Shown: piece by piece, positions 19,701-30,664 of the stretch | Position numbering within the stretch: the first letter of the stretch is position 1 | Layout of the letters: the number at the start of each line of letters is the position of its first letter | Assembly: GCA_030142905.1 (NCBI GenBank) | Contig: JASJOG010000022.1 | Coordinates: 984,001-1,048,000 of the forward strand | Direction of reading: 5' to 3' | Length of the DNA: 64,000 nucleotides | Source: Heliopora coerulea | Taxonomy: Eukaryota; Cnidaria; Anthozoa; Scleralcyonacea; Helioporidae | The notes under the pieces: generated by a model | The model's database searches: none | Told to the model about the DNA's origin: nothing | Seen by the model: the letters and a program-made list of their open reading frames with translations, nothing else | Made by a program: the position numbers and the translations under genes

Positions 19701-20060
19701 TTTAACGTCGCCCACGCACTGATTTGTTTTTTATGGTTTCCGTGAGTTTTGAATTTAGAGTAATTTTGTGAAATTTAAATAAAAAGTATTTAGCCGGAGT
19801 AGTAGGACATGCTCCACAGTAACAGTATCTAGCCAAGATACCAAACCGTCTTGTCAGGTTGATAAACCTGGCCCCTTGCAGCCGAGATCATTGTTAGATC
19901 CAGTACACCATGAACCCACCCCTTCACGCGACGTCGATAAGGTTTTGTGTCCTGTAGAATACAGCAACTGTCTCAAATAAACATGCTTTTCTTTCTTTTT
20001 AGTGCTTTGGAATCCATTGCTCAAACACTTGTAATTCATTCGCAATATTCGAGAAGCTTG
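16668..20060 (+). CDS. HDAC6/HDAC10-type deacetylase gene, core exons not seen
   Basis: Four exons in compatible phase resemble class IIb histone deacetylases: 16668-16708 (SRLATDEELLSVHS), 16747-16843 (AEYIGIIKELDTCGDGELQS then YDSIYFSK), 18405-18508 (GGYNLTSVAESLCSCVATLL then GDPCPKLEPL) and 20003-20060 (SALESIAQTLVIHSQYSRSL). They parallel human HDAC10 E-E-L-x-x-x-H-S, F-D-A-I-Y-F, E-G-G-Y-H-L-E-S-L-A-E-S and Q-S-A-L-E-S-I. About 250 residues between the second and third, including the G-H-H, D-W-D-V-H-H and zinc ligand motifs, should be coded within 16844-18404, yet no such exon is visible in that 1.56 kb. The exons before E-E-L-L are also not found. Either the gene is decayed, or the core lies elsewhere, or the assembly lost it. 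Class IIb HDACs remove acetyl groups from tubulin and other cytoplasmic proteins (HDAC6) or polyamines (HDAC10); without the core this copy could not. Confidence 0.7.
16747..16843 (+). CDS. HDAC6/10-like exon b
   Basis: 97 nt after a TTTTTTTTCCAG acceptor; it completes the split serine and reads AEYIGIIKELDTC onward to YDSIYFSK before a GTACAT donor. The intron from exon a is only 38 nt (16709-16746). Strong match to the E-Y-x-x-L and F-D-x-I-Y-F segments of HDAC10. Confidence 0.75.
17978..18127 (-). CDS. Unidentified terminal-exon-like frame, antisense in the HDAC interval
   Basis: On the minus strand a CTGCTTTACAG acceptor is followed by 49 open codons and a TAG at 17980-17978: EWNNSTVLGPFQQLKVPFLV, continuing TVLGRKFFAINHSPAGI and ending MKTWDA. 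Composition is protein-like and the exon form is good. I do not recognise the family. It lies antisense exactly where the deacetylase core exons would be expected, so it may be part of an inserted element that replaced them. Confidence 0.35.
   Translation of the reverse strand, partial: EWNNSTVLGPFQQLKVPFLVTVLGRKFFAINHSPAGIRKEDGTMKTWDA
18405..18508 (+). CDS. HDAC6/10-like exon with GGYNLTSVAES
   Basis: 104 nt from an ATGTAG acceptor to a CAG|GTAGTT donor, phase 0 to phase 2. GGYNLTSVAESLCSCVATLL is the C-terminal hallmark of class IIb deacetylase domains; the full family motif begins with Glu-Gly-Gly-Tyr, and the glutamate would be on the preceding, unseen exon. Confidence 0.8.
18509..20002. 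other. Intron-like sequence, no further feature supported
   Basis: A 123-codon minus-strand open frame (18591-18962) is present but low in recognisable motifs and has no splice or family support. The rest is AT-rich non-coding sequence. Confidence 0.45.
20003..20060 (+). CDS. HDAC6/10-like exon after the core domain
   Basis: Begins after CTTTCTTTTTAG, completes a serine codon and reads ALESIAQTLVIHSQYSRSL, matching the S-A-L-E-S-I helix after the HDAC10 domain. The donor is probably TTG|GTAGTA at 20061; reading on meets a TGA at 20073-20075, which would otherwise end the protein. Later exons were not found. Confidence 0.65.
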
Positions 20061-20463
20061 GTAGTAGGGTCAAACTGAACCCGGACCACGAGGAAATGAA
20101 GGGGCCCGGTTGGCCGGAAATATATATCAAGTTCATGTTTTTTATCGCTGGAATAAAAAAACTATTGCTTACATGCCATCAGTAGTTCCAAGTAAAATAA
20201 GAAAATATGACCATTTTCCCATTCCAATTTGGCAACTACCGTGTTCCAGACACGAAACGATAAATGATTTTATATTACATGACGTTGTTACTTATGTGAC
20301 ATCAATGTGCGTGGTTTGACTTAAAGGAGCACTTTAGAGTGTAGACAGTATGGATTCATCGTTCGTGGCAGACTGAATTAAGAAGATATGAAGGAACTTT
20401 TGCAAACTTGCGATAGATTTTTGAGCTTGGTTTCGCCTTGATTTATTAATTTAAATTTGAAAT

Positions 20464-20893
20464 TACACCTTTTGCTGTTCATTACCAGAAAATATACTAT
20501 CATTAACGCCAACCTCAAACTCATTAACGCAAAAATACATTCATTTTATTCAATGGACATTCAATTACGTAGATACGCAACCATTTGCATCAAAGGGTAT
20601 TCCATAGTGCCAACAGACGACAATTAACACTATTCTACTATACATTAGGGATGATAAAATTTCAATTACGGAAGAGATATATCTTGCCTAATGGAAATTT
20701 TACTATCCCTAGTGTACAGTAGAATAGTGTTAATGGTCGTCTGTTACCGACATAGAATGCCCTTTGATGCAAATGGTTGCGTATCTACGCAAATGAATGT
20801 CGATTCAATAAAATGAATGTATTTTTGCGTTAATGAATTTGAGTTTGGCGTTAATGATAGTATATTTTCTGGTAATGAACAGCAAAAGGTGTA
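20464..20893. mobile_element. Foldback element, TACACC family, short complete copy
   Basis: Two arms of about 210 bp, beginning TACACCTTTTGCTGTTCATT and ending with its complement, enclose a short centre. TA at both ends fits a TA target duplication. The same arms occur at 23101-23307, 41972-43361, 48502-49992 and, as a scrap, about 30527-30550. No coding capacity. It lies between an HDAC exon and the Penelope-like remnant. Confidence 0.85.
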
Positions 20894-21019
20894 CTTTACT
20901 GTTTTGTTCAGTTCTGAAGTTCATTAGCGCATTACTGTGAATACGTTGGGCAATTAAATTTCTCATCAACGATTCCGAAATTCCAACGAGGAATTTCTGG
21001 TTAAAACTTTTAATAAGAT

Positions 21020-21660
21020 TGATAAACGATAAAAGATTTCGACGTTTCTACGTCATCCTGACACCATAATCAAGAAGATTAGAAATATATGACTAAAAGT
21101 TCGTTAGTTTTCAAAACAGAGTATTTATAAAAATGTAAAAATGCAAATGAAATAAAATATGCATGACAAACGTCAAAGTAATAATTACAGCAAACAATTA
21201 AACTATTATATTAAGAATACAAATTACCATAGGAAACGGCTGAATATAGATAGTCCTTAAAATGAGTATTAAACAAGCCATTCAGCTTTAATGGAGTCCA
21301 TATGTGTGTTCAACGAGGGCTTTAAATCTCTTATGAAGAGCATTTCAAAAATCAAACAGTCAAACTTTCCTTTGTATTTGGGAAAAATGGAAAAGTTAAA
21401 ATCCGTATTATCAAGATTTCCCTTGCGGGCGTCTTTAATGTGCTTTTCCTATTGCTGAATTCTTGTGCTCTTCAATGCGCTGGTGAAGATAGCAGCTCGT
21501 GTAGCCGACACAATCAGCTTCACACTGATCACATTTTAAGTAATATACCACACACTGTTGAGACAACAAGGATGGCTTGGGTTCCTGCTTCATAACCTTC
21601 ATAAGCTTTTAGCTTCGGGCTGATATACTTCGGTCTCAGCTAATGTTCAATCTTTTCTAC
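21020..21660 (-). pseudogene. Penelope-like element, GIY-YIG endonuclease remnant
   Basis: Minus-strand translation around 21560-21290 gives CVVYYLKCDQCEADCVGYTS, then YLHQRIEEHKNSAIGKAH, and after a frameshift GKFDCLIFEMLFIRDLKPSL. This is the order of the GIY-YIG domain of Penelope-like retroelements (V-Y-x-L-x-C, Y-V-G, R-I-x-E-H, E-M-L-F-I-K-x-L-K-P-x-L-N). Stops and a frameshift show it is dead. Downstream, near 21045, GACGTTTCTACGTCATCCTG matches the terminal-region signature of these elements. The reverse transcriptase part is absent (5' truncation). Confidence 0.75.
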
Positions 21661-21837
21661 CTAAATCATTCAATCATCTCCTCACCACGTCCGCCGACTT
21701 TTGGTATTTAAAAGGAAGCAGAATATTAATGCTCAGATCATTCAGATCTTTTCTGTTTTCCTTAAAGCCTAAATTCTAGACATCTCCAAGTTCTCACACT
21801 TCTAAAATATAAATTTCATCAATATCATTATTAACAT

Positions 21838-21960
21838 ATGTTGGCTTCCGCTTAGGTCGCACATATGTCAAACTTGCACCTTTGCTCACCATCTGAGTCT
21901 TCGTAGCTCAATGGTTAGAGCGTCTCACCGGTCATCAGACGGTTGCGTGTCATCATGAGG
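21838..21960 (+). repeat. tRNA-like repeat copy, truncated
   Basis: The family leader (GGCTTCCGCTTAGGTCGCA, then CTCACCATCTGAGTC) is followed by a good A-box, TAGCTCAATGGTTAGAGC, but the B-box half is replaced. Not a functional tRNA. Confidence 0.65.
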
Positions 21961-22434
21961 TCTCCCGTTCAGGAGTAAGCTCGTCTGGCGTTAGCCAGAG
22001 TAAAATACCAAAGTTGGGTATGGACATGAAAGAGTTAATGAAAGAACTTTCCTTTGCAAATAGTTACCTCACGGAGTCTATGATTATTGCGGAGAAACCA
22101 ATGAACGAAAATTTCTCTTTCAGTGCTTTAAAAAGTCAAAGTTTTCTAACTTTCTCTTGAAAGGAACTTCCGAATTTTGAGCTAGATTTATTGTTTCCTT
22201 TATGAATTTTGCAGACATGCTTCACAGTGAAGAGAACTCTTTCGTTCTTTTACAAGCATTCTTAATTTTCTTAAAGATGTACTCCAGATGTGCCAGGAAA
22301 TCTTAGCACTTTAAAGAGCCATTTACTGAGATTTTCGATGTGGCGATTGTCATCCTGATGCATGCATTAAAGCTTTGACAGTCTATACTTCAAAATATCC
22401 ACTAATGATTCCTCCCACTTTTTCCTCGATGCTC

Positions 22435-22585
22435 TTGTCAGACTAACCCGTTAAGGGGCAAGGGCGCACCCGTGAACTAAATCGAGTTCACCGGGGCGCA
22501 CTCTGTCATTTTACTCTGGCTAACGCCAGACGGTTGTACTCGTCAGGGGGATGAGCCCTGCCCCTCAATGGATTAACGTACTCAG
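22435..22585. repeat. Inverted repeat with CTGGCTAACGCCAG hairpin
   Basis: The arms CTAACCCGTTAAGGGGCAAG (about 22442) and the complement of CCCCTCAATGGATTAAC (about 22559) enclose an internal hairpin, TCTGGCTAACGCCAGA at 22515-22530. A related fragment lies at 35580-35645. Non-coding repeat of unknown class. Confidence 0.6.
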
Positions 22586-23100
22586 AGATGTCAATCACAA
22601 GATACAAAATCTCGCATGTAGACAGGCCTTAAGTCCTCTTAAAATGTCGGTTATGCCCACCAAAAAATTCAGGCATGTACCCTGTCTCCTTGCTTTTTCT
22701 TTGGCCGCTCACAATTAGCCAACGAAGCTTGGTAACGAAAAAAAATACGTGAAGTCATACAGAGCATGGCCGTAGGAAGCAGGAGGCTCTGGGGGCTGGC
22801 ACCACACTATTTTTCGGGATAAGGGGGCCGAGCCCCTAAGAAAATTCGCTATCAAACCACGCGAGTTAAGTGGTTTCTAGCTTACTAGTAAGCATTGATT
22901 TATTAATTCTTGTGAAAATTGTGATAAACGTTAGTTTTACGTCACACGTTAGTTAAAGAGGTTACAAAGTAGTTGCACTGGCGTATTTAGAGATGTACAG
23001 TTCCTGGGGTTCTTTGATCTTGAGTGATTGTTACCGTCCAAATTAAAATCCAGCAACATTTTCCATAGCAAGATATTTCTCAAGGCAAGATATTTTCTTG

Positions 23101-23500
23101 CGTAATTGAAACTTTATTATCCCTAATGTATAGTAGGCTGGTGTTAATGGTCGTCTGTTGGCTCTACAGAATGTCCTTCGATGGAAATGGTTGCGCATCT
23201 ACGCTGCTGACCATCGATTGAATAAAATGAATGTATTTTTGCTTTAATGAATTTGAGGTTGGCATTAATGATGGTATATTTTCTGATAATGAACAACAAA
23301 AGGTGTAAATGCACCCTTATGAATTTCAGAGGATGAATCCAAACAAGGACAGTGGGCATGAAGTTATGGTGACGTTCAGCAAACAGTTAAGTTTACCAAC
23401 CATTTCCATCGAAGGACTTTCTATAGCGCCAACAGACGACCGTTAACACCAGCCTACTATACATTAGGGATAATAAAGTTTCAATGACGCAATAAGAACG
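23101..23500. mobile_element. TACACC-family foldback arms in broken arrangement
   Basis: One arm (23101-23307, ending AAAAGGTGTA) is followed by part of the opposite arm (about 23395-23500), so the two face away from the normal hairpin order. This points to rearrangement or two nested insertions of the family described at 20464-20893. Confidence 0.65.
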
Positions 23501-23559
23501 CTTTCTTTCAAGAGGTGTTCAAGAATAGTTGACGAAGTGATTAATATGGAGAAATCGAC

Positions 23560-23700
23560 AGGAAAAATACTCATTTAGGACAAACTCCAAGTAAACGACA
23601 ATCTTTTTAATGGTAAACATGTTTCGGCAAGCCTATGCCATCTTCAGTACAGGAAATGAATTAACTGTTTAACAGAGGTGTTTATATACTTAACTAGATG
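23560..23700 (-). mobile_element. Penelope-like terminal fragment
   Basis: On the minus strand CTGAAGATGGCATAGGCTTG, followed by CCGAAACATG, forms the short stem typical of the ends of Penelope-like elements. No coding sequence remains. Confidence 0.5.
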
Positions 23701-23904
23701 TGCTAATGAGAATAACAAGTTTGTGAGTCATGACGTTGGTGCTTATAAGAACATACCGAAGCTTATTTAGGGCTAATTTAAGGAAGCTGTATTTATCAAG
23801 GCACAATTTCCGCCAGATTCTTCACTTGCCGTAAGGTAATTTATTAGTTATTCGCAAGGTAATTTATTAGATATTAAATTCTTCTTAGATTAGAACAAAA
23901 ATGT

Positions 23905-25059
23905 TCACTGTTTGGTACTTTTGTAAAAATTTTCGTCCACAACTTTGTTGTTAATCCAGGTCTTTGGAGGAATATTTTTCATTATGTCAATAATGTCAAA
24001 ACATTCCGACTTGAGCTCTTTCGGTACATAATTAACCACTTCCTCTTTTGCATCATCAAAGTCGATGTTCTGCAAAATACAATCTTTTCGCTTTAGATCC
24101 ATTAGTCTCTCTAAAGTCTTCTCGTGATTAGTGGTCCACTTCTTTCCTTGTGCCAGTCCATCCCAACGAGCGCTTGCGGCTTTTCCTTCGTCAGTAGATT
24201 TGTTGCTTTTCAGCGTACTGATCAGTTCCGTGATTTTCATTTTTGTTCTTTCCAGATAAACTACGGTAGAAATGGCTTCTTGAAACCCATAGGCAAATTG
24301 ACCTAGTACCAGCAAACAGTTCAGTTTCATTGACATCTTGATGATGTCATGCAATTGTGTTTCCCAGTGGACGTAGTCGTCGGTAATCTGTTGTTTTACC
24401 CGTGAATAATCAATTGTCTCGGGATGAGCATCTTGGTTTCTGATTTCTTTTATTTCCCTTATTGCATGCCAGTGTTTCTTCGTCCATTTGATTTTGTAAT
24501 AAGTTTGAAACTCTTTCCAGCGGCTTTCCGACCGTTCTTGTTTGCTTTCATCAATTTTCTTCTTATTTTTTTCCTTTCCATTCCCATTTCTGTTTTCTGT
24601 GTCAAAAACATCTATCATGTATCTGAGACCACCATAGTTACCCACCTTTATGTCTGGCTGGAGAACGAATTTGGAGACGTTTCGCTCAAATACTGTAATC
24701 ATTTGCCCCAACTCCAACTTTTCCATTACTGATTCCAAACGTCAAAACTTTGACTTTAGTTCTTCGTTTTCCTTTTTTAGTTCCTCGATCTCAGTACGTG
24801 CTTCTCTTAGTTCAGTCGACAGCAGGTTGCAGTGGCCTAACAGTGTTTCGACATTTTCCCTCAAATTCTGTAGTTCTAGTTGTAAGTTAGGAACAGATGA
24901 ATTGAACTTTGCTTCAATTTTATCAATTCTTTCCTTAAGTTCCTCTCCAGCTTTCATCAAAGACTTAAGCTCGTCATTTGGCTCTTTCTCCTCTTCTGCA
25001 GGGAAATATTTTGGATTGGTTGGATGTTCAGCAATCCGTGGTCTTTTTGCCTTTGACAT
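23905..25059 (-). pseudogene. Coiled-coil protein frame, one in-frame TGA
   Basis: A minus-strand frame of 384 codons from ATG at 25059-25057 to the stop at 23907-23905 is interrupted once by TGA at 24744-24742. The N-terminus (MSKAKRPRIAEHPTNPKYFP) is basic. A long coiled coil follows, rich in E, K and L, with heptad-like LRENVETLLGHCNLLSTEL and IEELKKENEELKSKF just before the stop. After it comes a helical region (KLELGQMITVFERNVSKFVL) and two similar modules, RWKEFQTYYKIKWTKKHWHA and RWDGLAQGKKWTTNHEKTLE, each ending in an H/F-D-I-I helix, which suggests internal duplication. The whole is intronless. Similar K-L-E-L-G-Q-x-I proteins recur in anthozoan genomes in my memory, function unknown. 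It may be a recently disabled retrocopy, a gene read in two pieces, or an allele with one nonsense change. Confidence 0.6.
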
Positions 25060-28000
25060 ATTTACTCTAAAAACATTTGAACGTACAATTATTAACGTGT
25101 TAGCACGTTTCGAAGAAAAAATCTGTAATCGCAATATCTGCTGTCATTATAGTCTAAATATTTTTCAATCCAATACGGTGGTGCAGCTAGACCAAGGCAA
25201 AGAGGAGCCAGGCTCTGGTAAAAATATTTTGGCAGGCATAAATGAAAGTCGAAAGGGCGATGTTTTATTGATCATTTTATAAGCGTGACGTACGGCGTAT
25301 GACATTCCATTAGCAAATCCTATCTTCCCATACTGCTCATGCAGGACATTGAAAGAAACTTTGATAGATTGTTGTTCTGTTTTATACAAGGATTTAAGGC
25401 TTGCAGAGCCGCCGAGAGATGCAGCAGATCCAGGGGGTAGAGGTAGAGATGGTGGTAGACCACCACAGTCGAAAATTAATTTGACTAACCTTAATAACTG
25501 TCGGACAGAATGAGGCTTAGTATCCTTTAATTTTTGGAATTTTCCATGAGACGTTTAAGTTACCCAAATAATTTTCGGTAATGCATTTAATCCCTCACTA
25601 TATGGACTTCAGAAATGTACAAAACAGAACAGCAATTCTAACTTTAAATTAACACAGGTAGTTACCAAGCTGAAAATTTTACAGCTGGTTTTCAAACGTT
25701 CCTTCGTGTCTAGTTAATCCAGTATTTTATGAATGGACGAATCGATACTGTCTGTACTCTAAAGTGCTACAGTGGAGCCACGCACTTTGATGTCGCATAA
25801 GTGTAAACGTCACGTAATGTAAAATCGTACATCTTCATGAGTCCTGAACATGGACGTCAACAAAATGGTATTTAACAATGATCGTATTGTCTTATTTTAC
25901 TTAGAAAATTATCAGTACACGAACAATAGATTTTCATTCCAGTGATAAAAAATCTGAATTCAATATAGTACTTCCTGGCCAACTGGACCCCTTGATTTCT
26001 TTTGGGGCCCCTTACTTCTTCCGGGCCAGTGGTCAATTTGACCCCACCCCCCTCCCCATAGTACCTCTCGGCGGTGCTGGTGGCTTGCATCTGAATATGT
26101 CCAGTACAGTAACTGATCTAGAGAGCTTCTGGGGCTTCAAAAGACCAGCCTTCCGGACAAAAACTATGATGGCATATATTAAACAATAAGCATGAAGCGT
26201 TATTCGTCTAATGTTCTATGTGTTAAGGTGAATTTCTAGTTGGTGAAAAATATCGCGCGCGCGACACTGCATTGTCAAAATTGAACAGATTTCTGCTTGG
26301 TTCCATACGAGATCTCCTAAGACAAAAGAAAAAAGTCGAGCGAGCGACATTTTGCACCAAGTGGAAATCCACCTTAACTCCCAAAGTTTTTGCACTTAAG
26401 AAACAAAGTTTGTTTAAGCGATAAATTTTATCATGTCGCCATTTTTTTTCAAACTGTGCTATACCGAAACGTTGGAAATACCATTTTAGGCTCTAGAGTT
26501 TCAAAATATTCTGGGAGGCATGCCCCAAATCTCCCTACATCCCAAAGCTCTCAGGCTTTGTCTTTGCATGGCACAATCCATGTCTTGGCGTGGTACGCCG
26601 GTGATTGAGTACGGCTGGCTACACCACTGTCTTACTAAGACATTTTTGACGAGCTTTTTCTCAATTTCCACGCCAACATCAATATCCAAAATTCAGACGA
26701 AACTGCCCTCCAAATGTCACAGGAATTAATGACTTCCTGAGATGATGACTCCTGTCACTAATCCTTAGATATAGATAATCCTGGTCTCTCGTCACTAGGG
26801 ATTAATGATCCTTTAAATTTAATTGAGGTTGTGCCATTGCCTTAACCCTCACTACAAATAGTTCACTGCTCATAGCCTATTTTCGAACTAGCACATTCGC
26901 TTGCCTCGAAATGACTGGTTATAACTTTTTCAGGAAATAATAAGTTTCTATTTGCATTTGAATTAAGTCTCATTTTCATTTGAAAGGTTTAACACTAGGT
27001 CTCGTATAGAAGATAAGAGAAAAAGTGACTCGAAAATGGCCAGTTGGAGTCAGTGGCTGAGGAATCGCTGAGCATCACGGAATCACTCGTTCTTGAGACA
27101 TCGGTACAACACTATACCTAGTTCCTGTATTTAGTTTTCTATAAACCTCTAATTTCTGCACTTTTAAACTTGAATTTTATCAATACGCATGTGTAAATAT
27201 GAATGACGTAGGAAACGTTTCAATTTTCAACTGATGAAAATGAGGGGAAAAATCCCCAATTAATTCAAGACCGGCAACTTTTTCTGGCTGGGGGTTACGG
27301 TCTTGAACCGGAGAATGTCCATTTATTTAATTAATTTACGCCTTCGTATAACTTAAGACTCGTTGGAACTGATCTTAAGACTGCTACGAATTTTTACGCG
27401 GAAATACCTCCCTAAAAGTGAACAAGAATTTTCTGAGCCTAAAGCCGCTCCACTTTTCGTGGAGCCTCGAAATTCCAAAACCCTACAGTGATGAGATTTA
27501 GACCGAGATCAGTTAAAAAGATACTCGGGATGTTCTTTGTAAATGCCAAAAGCCATTTAAGCTTAAATGTTTCATTGTTTATGGTGACTTTATCACTAAC
27601 CTCAAATGCATGTAAATAGTATTCGGGGATACATATAAACTTTGGATGGTGTTGCATACGCATATTCATTCATTAGACTTGGTACCAGTCACAATTGTTA
27701 TCTACTTTAACCAAAAGAATTTTTAATTGTAATTTGGGTGAAAACTGCAGGGTAGATGAAGAGGTATTTTGTTGTGGGTCGGTCAGAAATGATCGAGTTT
27801 GACGTCAAGGAGACAGCGTTTTCCTTACACATGTCAAAAACGAAGCATTTTTCGTTAGTAAAATTATATATGTAATATGTAATCAATGTGTTTTACGTAC
27901 AATCAACAAGGAAAATGAAGCTTCGAAATATGTGGAGGGAAAACTTGCATCAGTGCGAAAGCCCTTCATCAATTTCAGTAACTGGACGGAGGAGCATTTT

Positions 28001-28438
28001 TCAAAGTAGGAGGACAAAACTCAGAGGAGAAAAGTCGACGGGAGCAGATACTTAAAATTCCTCTTGACTCAATGAAGACATCTGTTCAACAGTTGGATAA
28101 CCACGCGCTAAATACAAACAAGAGTAAAGTCACCAAAAAAAAAAAATGGGGGACAATTGTCCCCCAGCTCGGTAGCTCCTCTACAATGAATGATCAAGAG
28201 ATATGTCACCATTGTCTCGTTATTGCAACCAGGTCTACCTGGCTTTAATTTTCTTTTCTGTAGATCAAGTCTGTTTCAAATTGAGTTCTTGATCCTGTTG
28301 ATGGCACTGAACCTTCGGTTCTGGTATGCAGCATGTGCAAGAAAACAAAGTAGAAAAAAATAAATCGTAATTGTAATAAAAGTAAATAATTGTCATCTTG
28401 GAACTTGATATTCAAGCAAACTCAGGAATAAACACCGT
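25060..28438. other. Mixed non-coding and repeat scraps
   Basis: Holds C-rich scraps at 25975-26060, a stretch at 26495-26690 ending near GGCTACACCACTG that looks like a transposon end, and a 76-codon minus-strand frame (27439-27669) of protein-like composition with no recognised family or splice support. No gene is called. Confidence 0.45.
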
Positions 28439-29150
28439 AAGGTAGATGAACGATCTTCATGCTCGATACTCAGAAAATGATTTATTAGCCCCAGACGGGG
28501 ATCGAACCCCCAACCTTCTGATGACCGGTTAGACGCTCTAACCATTGAGCTACCGAGACTCAGATGGTGAGCTAATTTTCAAATTCGATATATAAGTGCG
28601 ACCTAAGCGGAAGCCACGATATATTAATAATGATTGAAGCAGTTTGATGTTTGAGAAACGTGAGAGCTTGGATATATTAAGGTAGATGAACGATCTTCAA
28701 GCTCGATACTCAGAAAATGATTTCTGAGCCCCAGACGGGGATCGAACCCGCAACCTTCTGATGACCAGTAAGACTTTCTAACCATTGAGCTACCGAGACT
28801 CAGATGGGGGCTCAGAAATGGGGCTCAGTCTGGGGCTCAGAAATCATTTTCTGAGTATCGAGCTTGAAGATCGTTCATCTACCTTAATATATCCAAGCTC
28901 TCACGTTTCTCAAACATCAAACTGCTTCAATCATTATTAATATATAGTGGCTTCCGCTTAGGTCGCAGATGTATATCGAATTTGCACCTTAGCTCACCAT
29001 CTGAGTCTCGGTAGCTCAATGGTTAGAGCGTCTAACCGGTCATCAGAAGGTTGCGGGTTCGATCCCCGTCTGGGGCTCAGAAATCATTTTCTAAGTATCG
29101 AGCTTGAAGATCGTTCACCTACCTTAATATATCCAAGCTCTCACGTCTCT
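28439..29150. repeat. Palindromic array of tRNA-like repeats
   Basis: Two units read on the minus strand (cores 28488-28559 and 28728-28799), then a partial and a full unit read on the plus strand (core 29005-29076). A unit is about 242 bp: leader (GGCTTCCGCTTAGGTCGCA to CACCATCTGAGTC), a 72-nt tRNA-like core, then a tail (ATCATTTTCTGAGTATCGAG to CTCACGTTTCTCAAAC). The core has an intact A-box (TAGCTCAATGG) and B-box (GGTTCGATCCC), and the acceptor stem GTCTCGG/CTGGGGC pairs with G-T wobbles. The anticodon arm is imperfect and lacks U33, so these are tRNA-derived repeats with possible RNA polymerase III promoters rather than working tRNAs. Confidence 0.75.
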
Positions 29151-30526
29151 CAAACAATAAACACCGTAATCGTAATAATATTTCATCTCTATTTCAGGGT
29201 CATTGTCACAACTAAAAATTTTGCTTGCTAGACATGGAAATCGTGGGGAAAATGGTAATCCATAAATAGATGCATGCAACCCAATGTCCCATAAACATAA
29301 AACTTTTGCTCACAGTTTCTTTAATTTCTGATTCGTTTATACTATTTAGAAAGAACAAATTTGTTCGGATGCTACCTACGCAGATTCTCTTTAACCTTTT
29401 TATTAGAAGAAAGCTTTAATGTTGCCGAGCATTGATTTTATGTAGGAAACCCAAGTACTGTATTTACGCAACTAATAGAAATACCATACCAGACCTAGTA
29501 TGAAAATCTCCATGAATAAATTAGTTTCCTTTCAAATTCAAATAAAACTCAACCTCATATGAAAGAGAGGTAATTCGCAAATGGCCTCTTTACCACTTTT
29601 ATACTAAGTTATCCTCTCAGTAGAAAGGTGCGATAACTCACCAATAATTTCTGCGTTTTTAGTTTGAGCTATTGATGGGTGAAACTGTCCCACTGTTTCA
29701 ATCGAATTTTTTGTTATTGTTTCACAATTTTCTTCGCTTTCCGTTTTTGCGTTACCGCAACTCTTTCCCGCACTTCAGTCAGTGGACCGAGAAGTTCCTT
29801 GCAGTATACGCGTCCTTACCTGTCGGACAAAGTGCGCAAAATTGAGTCCAAAGAACTTTTTATAGGAATAGATCTCGTTATCTGTCGCTCTTTCAGAATT
29901 ACCGTGTGCAGTAGTCGAAAACGAAAGCGTCTTCGTCGTTGCTGTTGAATGTTGTAGTTTGCTAATGTGCTGATCTGAGAGTATAATCATTCACATAGCC
30001 CAAAAAGTGTTCTTATGTAAAAATTTCTGTATACTACTTAAAGATAATTTGAAGATACTCACGTTTTATAATTTTTTATTTCTTGTTTTGATGGTGCTTC
30101 CAGAAGCAAAATATTTCAGGCAGCATTGCTTTTTCCGGTAATTTTTGAAGGGTTACAGTGTTGCTAGATTTCTTGTAGGCCTCATCTCTCATGTATGCCG
30201 CATATATACGATTATTCGCTCTGGCGAATGCAATTAACTCTTAACAACAAAGTTCATGCTAGCTATTTGCTCATGAATATTACAATACTTCTGGCTGAAT
30301 ACTCTAATGACGAACAATTGTATACGGGAACCGTATCACGAAGATAAGACTTTCATCTGGAACTCTTGTCAATATACAGAGGAATATAATTTGGTTTTGA
30401 GATTTGTATATTTCCCAGTGTTTTTGAAGAAATATCTTTGAGTGTGATTGACAAGTAACTGATCTAATTTCGATATACTTTTATTATGTTTGTATTCAAT
30501 TTCATTTTGTTTGACCTGAAATTTCC
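29151..30526. other. No supported gene
   Basis: A possible minus-strand first exon ends at CGACAG|GTAAGG near 29817, but its reading frame is ambiguous and no partner exon was found. The rest shows nothing. Confidence 0.4.
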
Positions 30527-30664
30527 TGGTAATGAACAGCAAAAGGTATAGTTTAGTAAGAAATATTCAAGCCCAGCATAAAATGCGAAGAAAAGGCATG
30601 ATAAGATTTATTCTGACGTTTCGTTGTATTCATCACAACATCTTCAGAGATACTATTAATAAAT

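Noticed and set aside
1022..24744. TGA codons as selenocysteine or reassigned codons
   Set aside because: In-frame TGAs at 1022-1024 and 24744-24742 tempt this reading, but UBXN7 and transposase frames use TGA normally as a stop and nothing SECIS-like was evident; CpG decay is simpler.
28488..29076. Functional tRNA genes
   Set aside because: A- and B-boxes are intact, but the anticodon stem has a mismatch, U33 is missing and the copies are part of a dispersed repeat.
29775..29990. Minus-strand first exon ending CGACAG|GTAAGG
   Set aside because: Two frames are open, the start is unclear and no phase-matched partner exon was found.
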